Source: an uncultured Oscillospiraceae bacterium (GTDB lineage Bacteria; Bacillota; Clostridia; Oscillospirales; Ruminococcaceae). From it: a stretch of 23,810 bases of DNA. Numbering within the stretch: position 1 is the first letter of the stretch; each line of letters starts with the position of its first letter. The stretch spans positions 1 through 23,810 of the forward strand of contig CAJUMS010000040.1 in NCBI GenBank assembly GCA_910587465.1, in the 5' to 3' direction. The position numbers and the translations under genes are program-made. Shown here piece by piece: positions 7,332-13,988 of the stretch. The notes beneath the pieces are model-generated. The model was not told where the DNA came from, made no database searches, and worked only from the letters and a program-made list of their open reading frames with translations.

Positions 7332-8437
7332 CGTCTGACCCTTTCAATGGTTTTCGCGATCTTCATGCATAGAGCGTCCAGTTCCTTCGCGGTATTGTCC
7401 GCGCACAGCGACACTCTGACCGCGCAGTCCGCATCCTTGTCGGACACTCCCAATGCGCCGAGCACGCCGCTTTTCTTGCCGCGCGAGCACGCCGAGCCGC
7501 TTGAGACGTATATTTCGTCCTCCTCGAGGGAGTGGAGCATTATCTCCGAGCGAACTCCGCGGACGCTGAAATTTATGATATTCGGTACGCAAAGAGCGTC
7601 CGAGTTTATTCCGATATTTTCCAGTTCCGCCAGTCTGTCAAGCAAATATGCTTTCATTTCGGCGAATTTCGCGGTATCGCCGCTGTAAGCCTTGATCGCC
7701 GCCTCAAACCCGGCGATAAGCTCAATAGGCTCTGTGCCCGACCGCAGGTCGCCCTGCTGACCGCCGCCCGAAATAAGCGGGAGGATATTCTGTCCCTTTT
7801 TGATGAACAGTGCGCCAATACCTTTTGAAGCGTGTATTTTATGCCCCGAAACGCTTATCAGATCGCCGTCCAGCGGAACTTTCAGAAAGCCCTGTACCGC
7901 GTCGATATGTACGATGGTTTTCGAATTTTTCCGCTTGACCTCGCGGTAAAGCCGCGGAATGTCGATTTTGAACCCCGTCTCGTTGTTGACCGCCATAGCG
8001 CTGACCAACGCCGTATTCTCGTCGACCGCGCCGATAAGCGCTCCCGTGAAGTCCTCATAGTCCTTAGGCGCGAGCCTTACGACTTCAAAGCCGTCATCCT
8101 CGAGCCGCGTCAATACCTTCGCCACGGACGGGTGCTCGATAGCCGTAGACACTATCCTTTTCCCGTTCGGACGAAACCTGTGCGAAGCGCCCAAAAGCGC
8201 GGTATTATTGCCCTCGGTAGCTCCCGAGGTAAATATGACCGTTCCGTCGAGCGGAGTTTTCGTCCCCGAAAGCGCCGCAAGAATAGTCCGCTTGGCGCGG
8301 GACATTATCTGCATCGAAGATGTTCCCAATTTATGTAAAGAGCTGGCGTTTCCGAATGCTGTCTCCATGGTATCGCAGACCGCCTGCCGACATTCCTTGC
8401 ATGGCTTTGTCGTCGCGGCATTATCAAGATATATCAC
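7328..8437 (-). CDS. Cysteine desulfurase (NifS/IscS-like) dedicated to ThiI
   Basis: A 369-residue PLP-dependent class V aminotransferase-fold enzyme that takes sulfur from cysteine as a persulfide. The start MIYLDNAATT, the PLP-binding lysine K200 in SGHKIHASKG and the catalytic Cys317 in SSGSACSRG are all visible. The cysteine loop is long, as in group I enzymes of the IscS/NifS type that deliver sulfur to ThiI. It begins with GTG at 8437, preceded by AAGGTGA. The gene heads the minus-strand cluster and overlaps thiI by 4 bp, like the nifZ-thiI pair of Bacillus. A perfect palindrome lies 29 bp upstream of the start. No scaffold (IscU) gene is next to it, which favours a tRNA-thiolation role over Fe-S assembly. 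Confidence 0.94.
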   Translation of the reverse strand: MIYLDNAATTKPCKECRQAVCDTMETAFGNASSLHKLGTSSMQIMSRAKRTILAALSGTKTPLDGTVIFTSGATEGNNTALLGASHRFRPNGKRIVSTAIEHPSVAKVLTRLEDDGFEVVRLAPKDYEDFTGALIGAVDENTALVSAMAVNNETGFKIDIPRLYREVKRKNSKTIVHIDAVQGFLKVPLDGDLISVSGHKIHASKGIGALFIKKGQNILPLISGGGQQGDLRSGTEPIELIAGFEAAIKAYSGDTAKFAEMKAYLLDRLAELENIGINSDALCVPNIINFSVRGVRSEIMLHSLEEDEIYVSSGSACSRGKKSGVLGALGVSDKDADCAVRVSLCADNTAKELDALCMKIAKTIERVRR

Positions 8438-8465
8438 AAGTTTTCACCTTAAATGCTTAATTTAC

Positions 8466-8483
8466 TTTACGACATTTCGTAAA
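8466..8483. promoter_or_regulatory. Perfect inverted repeat upstream of the cysteine desulfurase gene
   Basis: TTTACGA (8466-8472), a 4-bp centre, then TCGTAAA (8477-8483). The arms are fully complementary, and the site lies 29-46 bp before the GTG start, where a repressor could act. I do not recognise the regulator. No clear -35/-10 pair is visible here, so operator function is inference. Confidence 0.4.
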
Positions 8484-8537
8484 AGGGCATAATTACCCAT
8501 ACAGTAGTCTGATGTTTTCGCTTTTTAGTTTCATATT

Positions 8538-8569
8538 GGAAATTTGTGGGAGTATTTTTACAAATTTCC
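8538..8569 (-). repeat. AT-rich 10-bp inverted repeat at the end of the hypothetical gene
   Basis: GGAAATTTGT (8538-8547) pairs perfectly with ACAAATTTCC (8560-8569) around a 12-nt loop. It straddles the stop codon at 8558-8560. The RNA hairpin could protect or end the transcript. On the minus strand the stem is followed by AATATGAAAC, not a T-run, so it is not a standard intrinsic terminator. Confidence 0.5.
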
Positions 8570-9076
8570 GTAATACCCGCCGATACCTATTCCGATTGTC
8601 GCCCAGAATGCAGCTTTTCTCCGCTCCTCGGCAATATCCTCCATGCTCATGGGATAGCCCTCGCTCTCCGCCTCGGCGATCATTTCCTCTATGTCCGAGG
8701 GTATGCTCTCGCGGTAAACTCCGACGGAGATGTTCAGAAACGCGTAGGAATACCCGTTCTCACTGTCGTTAATATCGCCGCCGTTTTTCTCGGCAAGCAG
8801 CTTGTACAGTCCGTCTGCGTCCGTGCCGAAGGCGGGAACGCCGTATATCGTCGGCTGTAAAGCGCCGTCCGTTCCTCCGAGGAACTCGATGAACTCAGCC
8901 TTGTCATTGTTGTCGATATCAATACGCAGCTCGCTTGCAAAGTAGTACAGCGAATTATTACGTACGCATTCGGGCTCGCCGAGGACTGCCTTGATCTCCC
9001 CGGAAGTAGAGTATAGATTTATTGGCTTGTCGCCGATATGAATGCCCTTAAGCGGCGTGATAACTACATCGTTCAC
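8558..9076 (-). CDS. Hypothetical protein, 172 aa
   Basis: I do not recognise this protein. It has no signal peptide and no clear membrane helix. The N-terminal 110 residues look like an alpha/beta fold with alternating polar and hydrophobic strands (GIHIGDKPINLYSTSGEIKA, then SLYYFASELRIDIDNNDKAE and FIEFLGG). An acidic helix follows (SDIEEMIAEAESEGYPMSMEDIAEE). The last residues, ATIGIGIGGYYGNL, are glycine-rich and hydrophobic. It resembles in length and charge the small acidic proteins used as immunity factors in polymorphic toxin systems, but there is no toxin gene next to it and I would not assign that role. The start is GTG 9076 with GAGGTG 5 nt upstream, and the gene has its own promoter. 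Confidence 0.75.
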   Translation of the reverse strand: MNDVVITPLKGIHIGDKPINLYSTSGEIKAVLGEPECVRNNSLYYFASELRIDIDNNDKAEFIEFLGGTDGALQPTIYGVPAFGTDADGLYKLLAEKNGGDINDSENGYSYAFLNISVGVYRESIPSDIEEMIAEAESEGYPMSMEDIAEERRKAAFWATIGIGIGGYYGNL

Positions 9077-9121
9077 AAATACACCTCATAATGACTTTTC
9101 AACATCTCGCATACCATAATA

Positions 9122-9150
9122 ATTATACCATAAAATATCCGTTTTGACTA
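9122..9150 (-). promoter_or_regulatory. Promoter of the 172-aa hypothetical gene
   Basis: On the minus strand a TAGTCA -35 (9150-9145), a 17-nt spacer and a perfect TATAAT -10 (9127-9122) lie about 46 bp before the GTG start. Position and spacing fit a vegetative sigma-A promoter. Confidence 0.6.
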
Positions 9151-9207
9151 GCTTTTTTTGAAATTTTTCACCTTGATTTCATTAAAAAACCTCGGAAATT
9201 CTGAAAA

Positions 9208-9240
9208 GGTTACAAAATGGTTACAAAATAGTTACAATCT
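9208..9240 (+). repeat. Three 11-bp direct repeats (GGTTACAAAAT type), Pho-box-like
   Basis: The units are GGTTACAAAAT (9208-9218), GGTTACAAAAT (9219-9229) and AGTTACAATCT (9230-9240), so TTACAA recurs exactly every 11 bp, one helical turn. They end 11 bp before a promoter -35. OmpR/PhoB-family response regulators bind such direct repeats with 11-bp period; the B. subtilis PhoP box TT(A/C/T)A(C/T)A is close to TTACAA. The link to PhoP is inference. Confidence 0.55.
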
Positions 9241-9251
9241 TGTAATAATCA

Positions 9252-9280
9252 TTGATTTTTTCGGGGTAATATGCTACAAT
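9252..9280 (+). promoter_or_regulatory. Plus-strand promoter downstream of the 11-bp repeats
   Basis: TTGATT (9252-9257), a 17-nt spacer and TACAAT (9275-9280). Transcription would start near 9287 and meet the terminator at 9323-9362 after about 75 nt. Confidence 0.7.
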
Positions 9281-9286
9281 TAAATA

Positions 9287-9362
9287 AGGTTAGAAAAGGA
9301 AATCAAATCCCTCCAATCCTATGCGCCGCCGTTTATTCCCCGAACGGCGGCGTGCTTTTTTT
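9287..9362 (+). ncRNA. Candidate short RNA or attenuated leader
   Basis: The predicted transcript runs from the promoter at 9252-9280 to the strong terminator at 9323-9362. It contains no convincing reading frame with a ribosome site. It is either a small RNA of about 75 nt or a leader that blocks or allows read-through into the Cys-rich gene at 9465. It includes a C-rich stretch CCCTCC (9310-9315) that could pair with a GGAGG ribosome site. The start site is estimated, not observed. Confidence 0.4.
9323..9362 (+). terminator. Strong intrinsic terminator in the leader of the Cys-rich gene
   Basis: CGCCGCCGTT (9324-9333) pairs perfectly with AACGGCGGCG (9343-9352) around a 9-nt loop. Seven T residues follow at 9356-9362. 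It lies between two plus-strand promoters and upstream of the gene at 9465. Confidence 0.88.
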
Positions 9363-9366
9363 AGCT

Positions 9367-9395
9367 GTAACACATTTTCTTCTTTGGCATAATAT
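9367..9395 (+). promoter_or_regulatory. Possible own promoter of the Cys-rich gene
   Basis: GTAACA (9367-9372), a 17-nt spacer and TATAAT-like TAATAT (9390-9395), directly after the terminator. The -35 is weak (4 of 6 bases of TTGACA). If used, it gives a leader of about 60 nt and makes the Cys-rich gene independent of the upstream short transcript. Confidence 0.4.
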
Positions 9396-9464
9396 GTACT
9401 GTGAAACGGAAGCTCCACAGGGGAGCGCAGGTTTCAGACATATTTTTTCAAGGAGGACTTCATT

Positions 9465-9617
9465 ATGTGTGGTTTCAACTTTGGCGGTAACAGCTGCTGC
9501 TGGATCATCATTCTCATTCTGTTGTTCAGCTGCTGCGGCGGCAACAACTGTGCAGGCGCACAGAACGATTGCAGCTGTGGCTGCGGCAATAACAACGGCT
9601 GCGGATGCGGCTGCTGA
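9465..9617 (+). CDS. Small cysteine-rich membrane protein, 50 aa
   Basis: ATG 9465 follows AGGAGGA with a 7-nt spacer, and the stop is TGA 9615-9617. The protein has 12 cysteines in 50 residues (positions 2, 11, 12, 23, 24, 29, 36, 38, 40, 46, 48, 50). It has a short hydrophobic helix WIIILILLF (13-21) flanked by CC pairs, then a Gly/Asn/Cys tail with repeated C-x-C and a terminal CGCGC. Proteins of this look are annotated in clostridia as chorion-class high-cysteine proteins; the central part also recalls the small YjcZ-type sporulation proteins. The function is unknown. Metal or redox chemistry at the membrane, or a spore-coat cross-linker, would fit the cysteines, but neither is shown. It has a terminator directly downstream and is a monocistronic unit. 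An Ala-rich frame over the same bases (9271-9621) lacks a ribosome site. Confidence 0.85.
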   Translation: MCGFNFGGNSCCWIIILILLFSCCGGNNCAGAQNDCSCGCGNNNGCGCGC

Positions 9618-9658
9618 TTAAGTCACGCTGACGGCGGGTCTGCCCGCTGAATAACCAA

Positions 9659-9690
9659 GCGCCGCGGTCTATGTGCCGCGGCGCATTTTT
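9659..9690 (+). terminator. Intrinsic terminator after the Cys-rich gene
   Basis: GCGCCGCGG (9659-9667) pairs perfectly with CCGCGGCGC (9676-9684) around an 8-nt loop, then A and five T residues (9686-9690). A smaller GCGGG/CCCGC hairpin lies just before it at 9634-9647. Confidence 0.88.
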
Positions 9691-9731
9691 GTGTTAATCA
9701 GTTTTTTAGCAGGGCGTTGCTATAAGTTTGT

Positions 9732-9764
9732 TTTTAGTTGCAGATGAATCCTCTTCAACTAAAA
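9732..9764. repeat. AT-rich 9-bp inverted repeat between convergent genes
   Basis: TTTTAGTTG (9732-9740) pairs with CAACTAAAA (9756-9764) around 15 nt. It lies 30 bp past the end of the minus-strand MATE gene, where a terminator is expected. Neither side has a strong T-run, so termination there is uncertain. Confidence 0.4.
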
Positions 9765-9793
9765 TCAACACAACTGCTGCGCTAAACAATATT

Positions 9794-11164
9794 TTACCCT
9801 GTCCTTCGTTTAAGCTTACGATAACAAGCAAAATACGTTGGAAACAGGAACAAGTCCGCAAGTATCCACGCTGTCGGGTTCGCGAAGCACACTGCGTTAT
9901 ATCCCAGCACGGGAACGAGCCACAATCCGAACAGACCTCTCGCGGCAAGCTCAAACACTCCCGCGTATACCGCTATCTGCGAAAAACCCATTCCTTGAAT
10001 AAGAAACCGCACTATATTCACAAACGCGAGCGGTATGTAAAACGACGCGTTGATAACGAGGAATTGCCGCGCGAAGCTCAATATTTGCGGAATGTCCGCG
10101 GCGGACTGCACGTCGTTCTTATTGACGAACAGCATCGCGAGGTTTCCGCCGAACAGCGCCGCTATCCCGAGCGCCATGACCGACCAGCATATCCCGAGAA
10201 GCGAGCAGTCCAGCAGCCCCTTTTTTACGCGCTCGATCTTGCCCGCGCCGATGTTCTGTCCTCCGTAGGTCGCCATAGTGCTTCCCATCGCGTCGATAGG
10301 GCAGCATAAAAGCTGACTGACCTTATTGCCCGCCGTCACCGCCGCCATATACGACGGTCCCAAGCCGTTAACGGCGGTCTGAAGCAATATCGAGCCTATC
10401 GCCGTGATCGAATACTGCAAGCCCATAGGCAGCCCGGCCGCGCACAGTCTGCCGATATAATACCACTCGGGCTTTAGGTCATCCTTTTTCAGGCGGAGTA
10501 TCTCAAAGCGCTTTGCCATGTAGATAAGGCACAGCAATCCCGAAACGAGCTGCGAGATGACCGTTGCCCAGCCCGCGCCCGAAACTCCCATTTTCAGCAC
10601 CACTATCATAAACACGTCCAGCGCGATATTCAGGATACTGGAAATTATCAGGAATATTACGGGCGTTTTCGAGTCGCCGAGCGAGCGGATTATTCCCGAA
10701 AGAATGTTGTATAGAAACGTTACGGGAATCCCAAGGAAAATAACGAAAATATATTCGTAAGCCTCGCTGAATACCTTGTCGGGCGTTTTCATCCAGTGAA
10801 GTATATTCGAACACAGCAGGCAGGTCGCTACCGTCAATAACGCCGCGAAAAGCACCGCAAGCCAGAAAGTGTTCCCGACATACTTTCGCAGCGCGTCATA
10901 ATCCTTTGAACCGAATTTCTGTGCGACGGGTATCGCAAATCCCGCGCATACGCCGATAACAAATCCAAGCACAAGAAAGTTTATTGAGCCCGTTGAGCCG
11001 ACGCCCGCGAGCGCGTTTACTCCCAGATACTGTCCGACGACTATTGTGTCCACCATATTGTAAAACTGCTGAAAAAGCATACCCAACAGCAGCGGCAGCA
11101 TAAAGCCGAGAATAAGACGCATGGGCTTGCCCGTCGTCAAATCCCGTACAGCCGATCTCCCCAA
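9794..11164 (-). CDS. MATE-family multidrug/cation exporter (copy 1)
   Basis: A 456-residue polytopic membrane protein with about 12 hydrophobic segments in two similar halves. The start, RDLTTGKPMRLILGFMLPLL, and the following GMLFQQFYNMVDTIVVGQYLG are the hallmark of the MATE family, in the MepA-like branch. MATE proteins export drugs, dyes or metabolites using a sodium or proton gradient. The start is TTG at 11164 with GGAGGG 5 nt upstream; the nearest ATG (Met15) would cut into the conserved start. It follows the methionine synthase gene by 26 bp and is the last gene of the long minus-strand series, so it is probably cotranscribed with metH. The substrate cannot be read from sequence. A second, different MATE gene lies at 19800-21212. 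Confidence 0.93.
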   Translation of the reverse strand: MGRSAVRDLTTGKPMRLILGFMLPLLLGMLFQQFYNMVDTIVVGQYLGVNALAGVGSTGSINFLVLGFVIGVCAGFAIPVAQKFGSKDYDALRKYVGNTFWLAVLFAALLTVATCLLCSNILHWMKTPDKVFSEAYEYIFVIFLGIPVTFLYNILSGIIRSLGDSKTPVIFLIISSILNIALDVFMIVVLKMGVSGAGWATVISQLVSGLLCLIYMAKRFEILRLKKDDLKPEWYYIGRLCAAGLPMGLQYSITAIGSILLQTAVNGLGPSYMAAVTAGNKVSQLLCCPIDAMGSTMATYGGQNIGAGKIERVKKGLLDCSLLGICWSVMALGIAALFGGNLAMLFVNKNDVQSAADIPQILSFARQFLVINASFYIPLAFVNIVRFLIQGMGFSQIAVYAGVFELAARGLFGLWLVPVLGYNAVCFANPTAWILADLFLFPTYFACYRKLKRRTG

Positions 11165-11190
11165 AATTATCCCTCCAAAAATTTGCTGAC

Positions 11191-13587
11191 TTAACTCCCA
11201 TATACGCGCTTTGCGATGTCCACGGTCTCCTTCGCGTCCTTCGCGTAGAAATCCGCGCCGATCTTCTCCGCGTACTCGGGCGTAAGCACCGCGCCGCCTA
11301 CGACTATCTTGCAGTTGACGTTATTGTCGCGCAGCAGCTTTATCGTGCCCTCCATGCTCTTGAGTGTGGTCGTCATCAGCGCGGACAAGCCCACCAGACG
11401 AACATCGTACTTTATTGCCGCGTCCACGACCGCCTGATATTCCACGTCCTTGCCGAGGTCGATCACCTCAAAGCCGTAGTTTTCGAGCAGCGTTTTGACG
11501 ATATTCTTTCCGATATCGTGAACGTCGCCCTTGACCGTCGCCAGTACTACCCGTCCGCGGCTCTCGCTCTCGCCGCCGCGCGCTGAGATCGCCCTCTTCA
11601 CCACGTCGAATGCCGCCTGCGCCGCGCCCGCCGATTGTATCAGCTGCGGCAGGAAAATTTTGCCCTTCTCAAACTTGTCGCCCGCCTCGTCCAGCGCGGG
11701 AATCAGCTTTTCGTTGATAAGCTCCATAGGCTCCATACCGTCCGCGATGAGCTTTTCCGCGGCAGCCGCGCACTCGGCTTTCAATCCGTTTGCGACCGCG
11801 TGAAGTATATCTGCCTCACCGTTCGCGGAGACCGTTGCCGAAGCACTTGCCGCCGCTCCGACCGTCTGTGTGACTACCTTTGCGTTCGCGTAATTTTCGA
11901 TAAAGTCCGCGCCGTTCCTGTCGTAACCCGACAGCAGACGGAATGCCCGTACCGCGCCGATCATAGCTGCTGAATTCGGGTTCATTATTGGCAGGTCGAG
12001 ACCGCTGTTCATAGCCATTGTCAAAAATGTCGTGTTTACAAGCTCGCGGTTGGGCAACCCGAACGAGATATTTGACACGCCGAGAACGTTTTTCAGTCCC
12101 AGCCGCTCGCGAACCATACGCATTGCCTTGACCGTTTCCATAACGTTGTCCTGCTCCGCGGACGCGGTGAGCGTAAGGCAGTCGATATACACGTCTCGCT
12201 TGGGAATACCGTATTCCAGAGCGCGTTTCAGTATCTTTTCCGCGATCTCAAAGCGCTTTTCGGCGGTCTTGGGAATTCCGTCCTTGTCGAGCGCTAATCC
12301 GACCACCGCCGCGCCGTATTTCTTTACGAGCGGCAGAACAGCCTCCAGCTTCTCGTCCTCGCCGTTCACCGAGTTGACGATGGGCTTTCCCGAAACGTTA
12401 CGCAGAGCGGCTTCGAGAACGGCCGTTTCGGTAGTATCTATCTGCAACGGCGCGTCGGTCACGGACTGAACCGCGTCGACCGCTGCCAGCATCATCTCGC
12501 GCTCATCGATATCGGGCAGCCCGACGTTGACGTCGAGTATCTCCGCCCCGCCGTCTGTCTGCTCGATAGCCTGCTTCATAATGTAGTCAAGGTCGCGCCG
12601 CTTGAGCGCCTCCTTAAAGAGCTTCTTACCAGTCGGGTTGATACGCTCGCCGATAACGCGCACTGTATCGACGGTAACAACGTTGTTCGCCGAGCAGACC
12701 GCTGCGGGTATCTCGGGTATTTCGCGCGAGAATTTCTTCCCGTCAAGACGCTTCGCAACCTCGGAGATAAACTCGGGATCGGTTCCGCAGCAGCCTCCGA
12801 GCAGCTTAACGCCCTTGTCCGCTATCTTCGCCATAATGTCCGCGTATTCGGACGGCGTGACGTTGTACTCGTTGGTTTTCGGGTCTGGAAGTCCCGCGTT
12901 GGGGCGTATCAGCACGGGTATCTCGCTCCACTTCAGTATCTCGTCGACAATGGGCATAGCCTCGCCGGGACCGAGCGAGCAGTTCATGCCGATAACGTCC
13001 GCACCCATTCCGCCGAGAGTCAGTGCCATAGACGCGACCGTACAGCCCGTGAATGTCCGCAGGTTCTTCTCGAACGTCATGGTACACACGACGGGCAGGT
13101 CGGTGTTTTCCTTGGCGGCGATCAGGGCGGTTTTTATTTCCATAAGGTCGGTCATGGTCTCAAGGACGATAAAGTCCGCGCCCTTGCCCGCAATCATTAT
13201 CTCCCTGAACATATCGTATGCCTCGCCGACGGGAAGATCACCCGTAGGACGGAGCATTACGCCGAGCGAGCCCACGTCCAGCGCCACGAGCGCGTCCGTT
13301 CCCGCGCACGCCTTTCTCGCTATCTCAATGCCCTTTTGCACCGTCTCGGCGACGGAATATTTGCTGCCGTTAAGCTTGTGACGGTTAGCGCCGAACGTGT
13401 TCGCATACACCGCCATAGCGCCAGCGTTAATATATTTTCTGTGAATATCCTCGATAAGCTCGGGGTTCGTGAAATTCAGCTCCTCGGGAATACCGCCTAG
13501 CTTTAATCCGCTCGCTTGCAGCATTGTGCCCATAGCGCCGTCAAGCAGCACGAATTCCTTGTTTTTCAACAGCTCTTTAAATGTCAT
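11191..13587 (-). CDS. metH: Cobalamin-dependent methionine synthase, short form without reactivation domain
   Basis: A 798-residue enzyme that moves a methyl group from methyltetrahydrofolate through methylcobalamin to homocysteine. Module 1 (about 1-285) is the homocysteine-binding barrel with zinc ligands Cys203 (MNCSLGP) and Cys266/Cys267 (LLGGCCGTDP). Module 2 (about 305-570) is the pterin-binding domain, with VIGERINPTGKK and EILDVNVGLPD. Module 3 (about 590-798) is the B12-binding domain with His690 in the DVHDIG motif. The C-terminal AdoMet-binding reactivation domain of the 1,200-residue E. coli enzyme is absent, as in many clostridial MetH proteins, so reactivation must use a separate factor not seen here. 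The start is ATG 13587 after AAGGAAAG. Only 62 bp lie upstream, with an inverted repeat but no room for an S-box or cobalamin riboswitch. Confidence 0.94.
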   Translation of the reverse strand: MTFKELLKNKEFVLLDGAMGTMLQASGLKLGGIPEELNFTNPELIEDIHRKYINAGAMAVYANTFGANRHKLNGSKYSVAETVQKGIEIARKACAGTDALVALDVGSLGVMLRPTGDLPVGEAYDMFREIMIAGKGADFIVLETMTDLMEIKTALIAAKENTDLPVVCTMTFEKNLRTFTGCTVASMALTLGGMGADVIGMNCSLGPGEAMPIVDEILKWSEIPVLIRPNAGLPDPKTNEYNVTPSEYADIMAKIADKGVKLLGGCCGTDPEFISEVAKRLDGKKFSREIPEIPAAVCSANNVVTVDTVRVIGERINPTGKKLFKEALKRRDLDYIMKQAIEQTDGGAEILDVNVGLPDIDEREMMLAAVDAVQSVTDAPLQIDTTETAVLEAALRNVSGKPIVNSVNGEDEKLEAVLPLVKKYGAAVVGLALDKDGIPKTAEKRFEIAEKILKRALEYGIPKRDVYIDCLTLTASAEQDNVMETVKAMRMVRERLGLKNVLGVSNISFGLPNRELVNTTFLTMAMNSGLDLPIMNPNSAAMIGAVRAFRLLSGYDRNGADFIENYANAKVVTQTVGAAASASATVSANGEADILHAVANGLKAECAAAAEKLIADGMEPMELINEKLIPALDEAGDKFEKGKIFLPQLIQSAGAAQAAFDVVKRAISARGGESESRGRVVLATVKGDVHDIGKNIVKTLLENYGFEVIDLGKDVEYQAVVDAAIKYDVRLVGLSALMTTTLKSMEGTIKLLRDNNVNCKIVVGGAVLTPEYAEKIGADFYAKDAKETVDIAKRVYGS

Positions 13588-13612
13588 CTTTCCTTGCTCC
13601 GTTCTGTATTAT

Positions 13613-13632
13613 TTTGGCATATACGTGCCAAA
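13613..13632. repeat. Inverted repeat upstream of metH
   Basis: TTTGGCA (13613-13619) and TGCCAAA (13626-13632) around a 6-bp centre, 26-45 bp before the metH start and past the end of the pyrophosphatase-like gene. No T-run follows on the minus strand, so it is more likely an operator or RNA hairpin than a terminator. The regulator is not recognised. Confidence 0.4.
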
Positions 13633-13649
13633 TGCCCGATAGATCGGAA

Positions 13650-13973
13650 TTACATTATAATTTCCGAATGATAATATTGCTCCTGAAAACTTACCTGTTC
13701 CATTATCTCTTCTCTGCTAAAGGTACGGTCTTCGGGACAGACTACCCATTTTTCTTCCACATCATCAGATCTGTGAATTACCGCAATAATTTTGCCCGTA
13801 AACTTTTCGACCGCTTCATTCACACCCAATATATAAGCGTCCTGTTCCTCTCCGTCGGGCGCGATAATTCCCTCAATATAGCCGTAATTGATAGGGTAGA
13901 GCATATCCTTATATTCGGGGTGAAAGCTGCCGAGCGGTCTGTCAACGGTTACCGTAACGATGTCGCCGATCAT
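13650..13973 (-). CDS. Truncated family I inorganic-pyrophosphatase-like protein
   Basis: A 107-residue protein that matches the core of soluble family I inorganic pyrophosphatases: PLGSFHPEYKDMLYPINYGY, then IEGIIAPDGEEQDAYILG. It is much shorter than the usual 165-180 residues. The metal-binding signature D-x-D-P-x-D is altered: D40-G-E42-E-Q-D45 keeps the outer two aspartates, but the middle one is Glu and the Pro is lost. Whether it still cleaves pyrophosphate is open; it may bind another phosphate compound. It is a complete gene with GGGAGG 8 nt before ATG 13973, so this is a stable short family and not a truncation accident. It follows the GNAT gene by 15 bp in the same operon. Confidence 0.75.
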   Translation of the reverse strand: MIGDIVTVTVDRPLGSFHPEYKDMLYPINYGYIEGIIAPDGEEQDAYILGVNEAVEKFTGKIIAVIHRSDDVEEKWVVCPEDRTFSREEIMEQVSFQEQYYHSEIIM

Positions 13974-13988
13974 TGATATTACCTCCCG

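Noticed and set aside
9321..9394. An Arg-rich leader peptide (MRRRLFPERRRAFF...) overlapping the terminator
   Set aside because: The Arg codons arise from the GC stem itself, and no ribosome site precedes the ATG.
9271..9621. A 116-residue Ala-rich reading frame over the Cys-rich gene
   Set aside because: It has no ribosome site, runs through a strong terminator stem, and its Ala runs are the +1 shadow of the Cys/Gly codons of the 50-aa gene.
13588..13649. Riboswitch (S-box or cobalamin) before metH
   Set aside because: The 62-bp gap is too short and lacks the conserved cores of either class.
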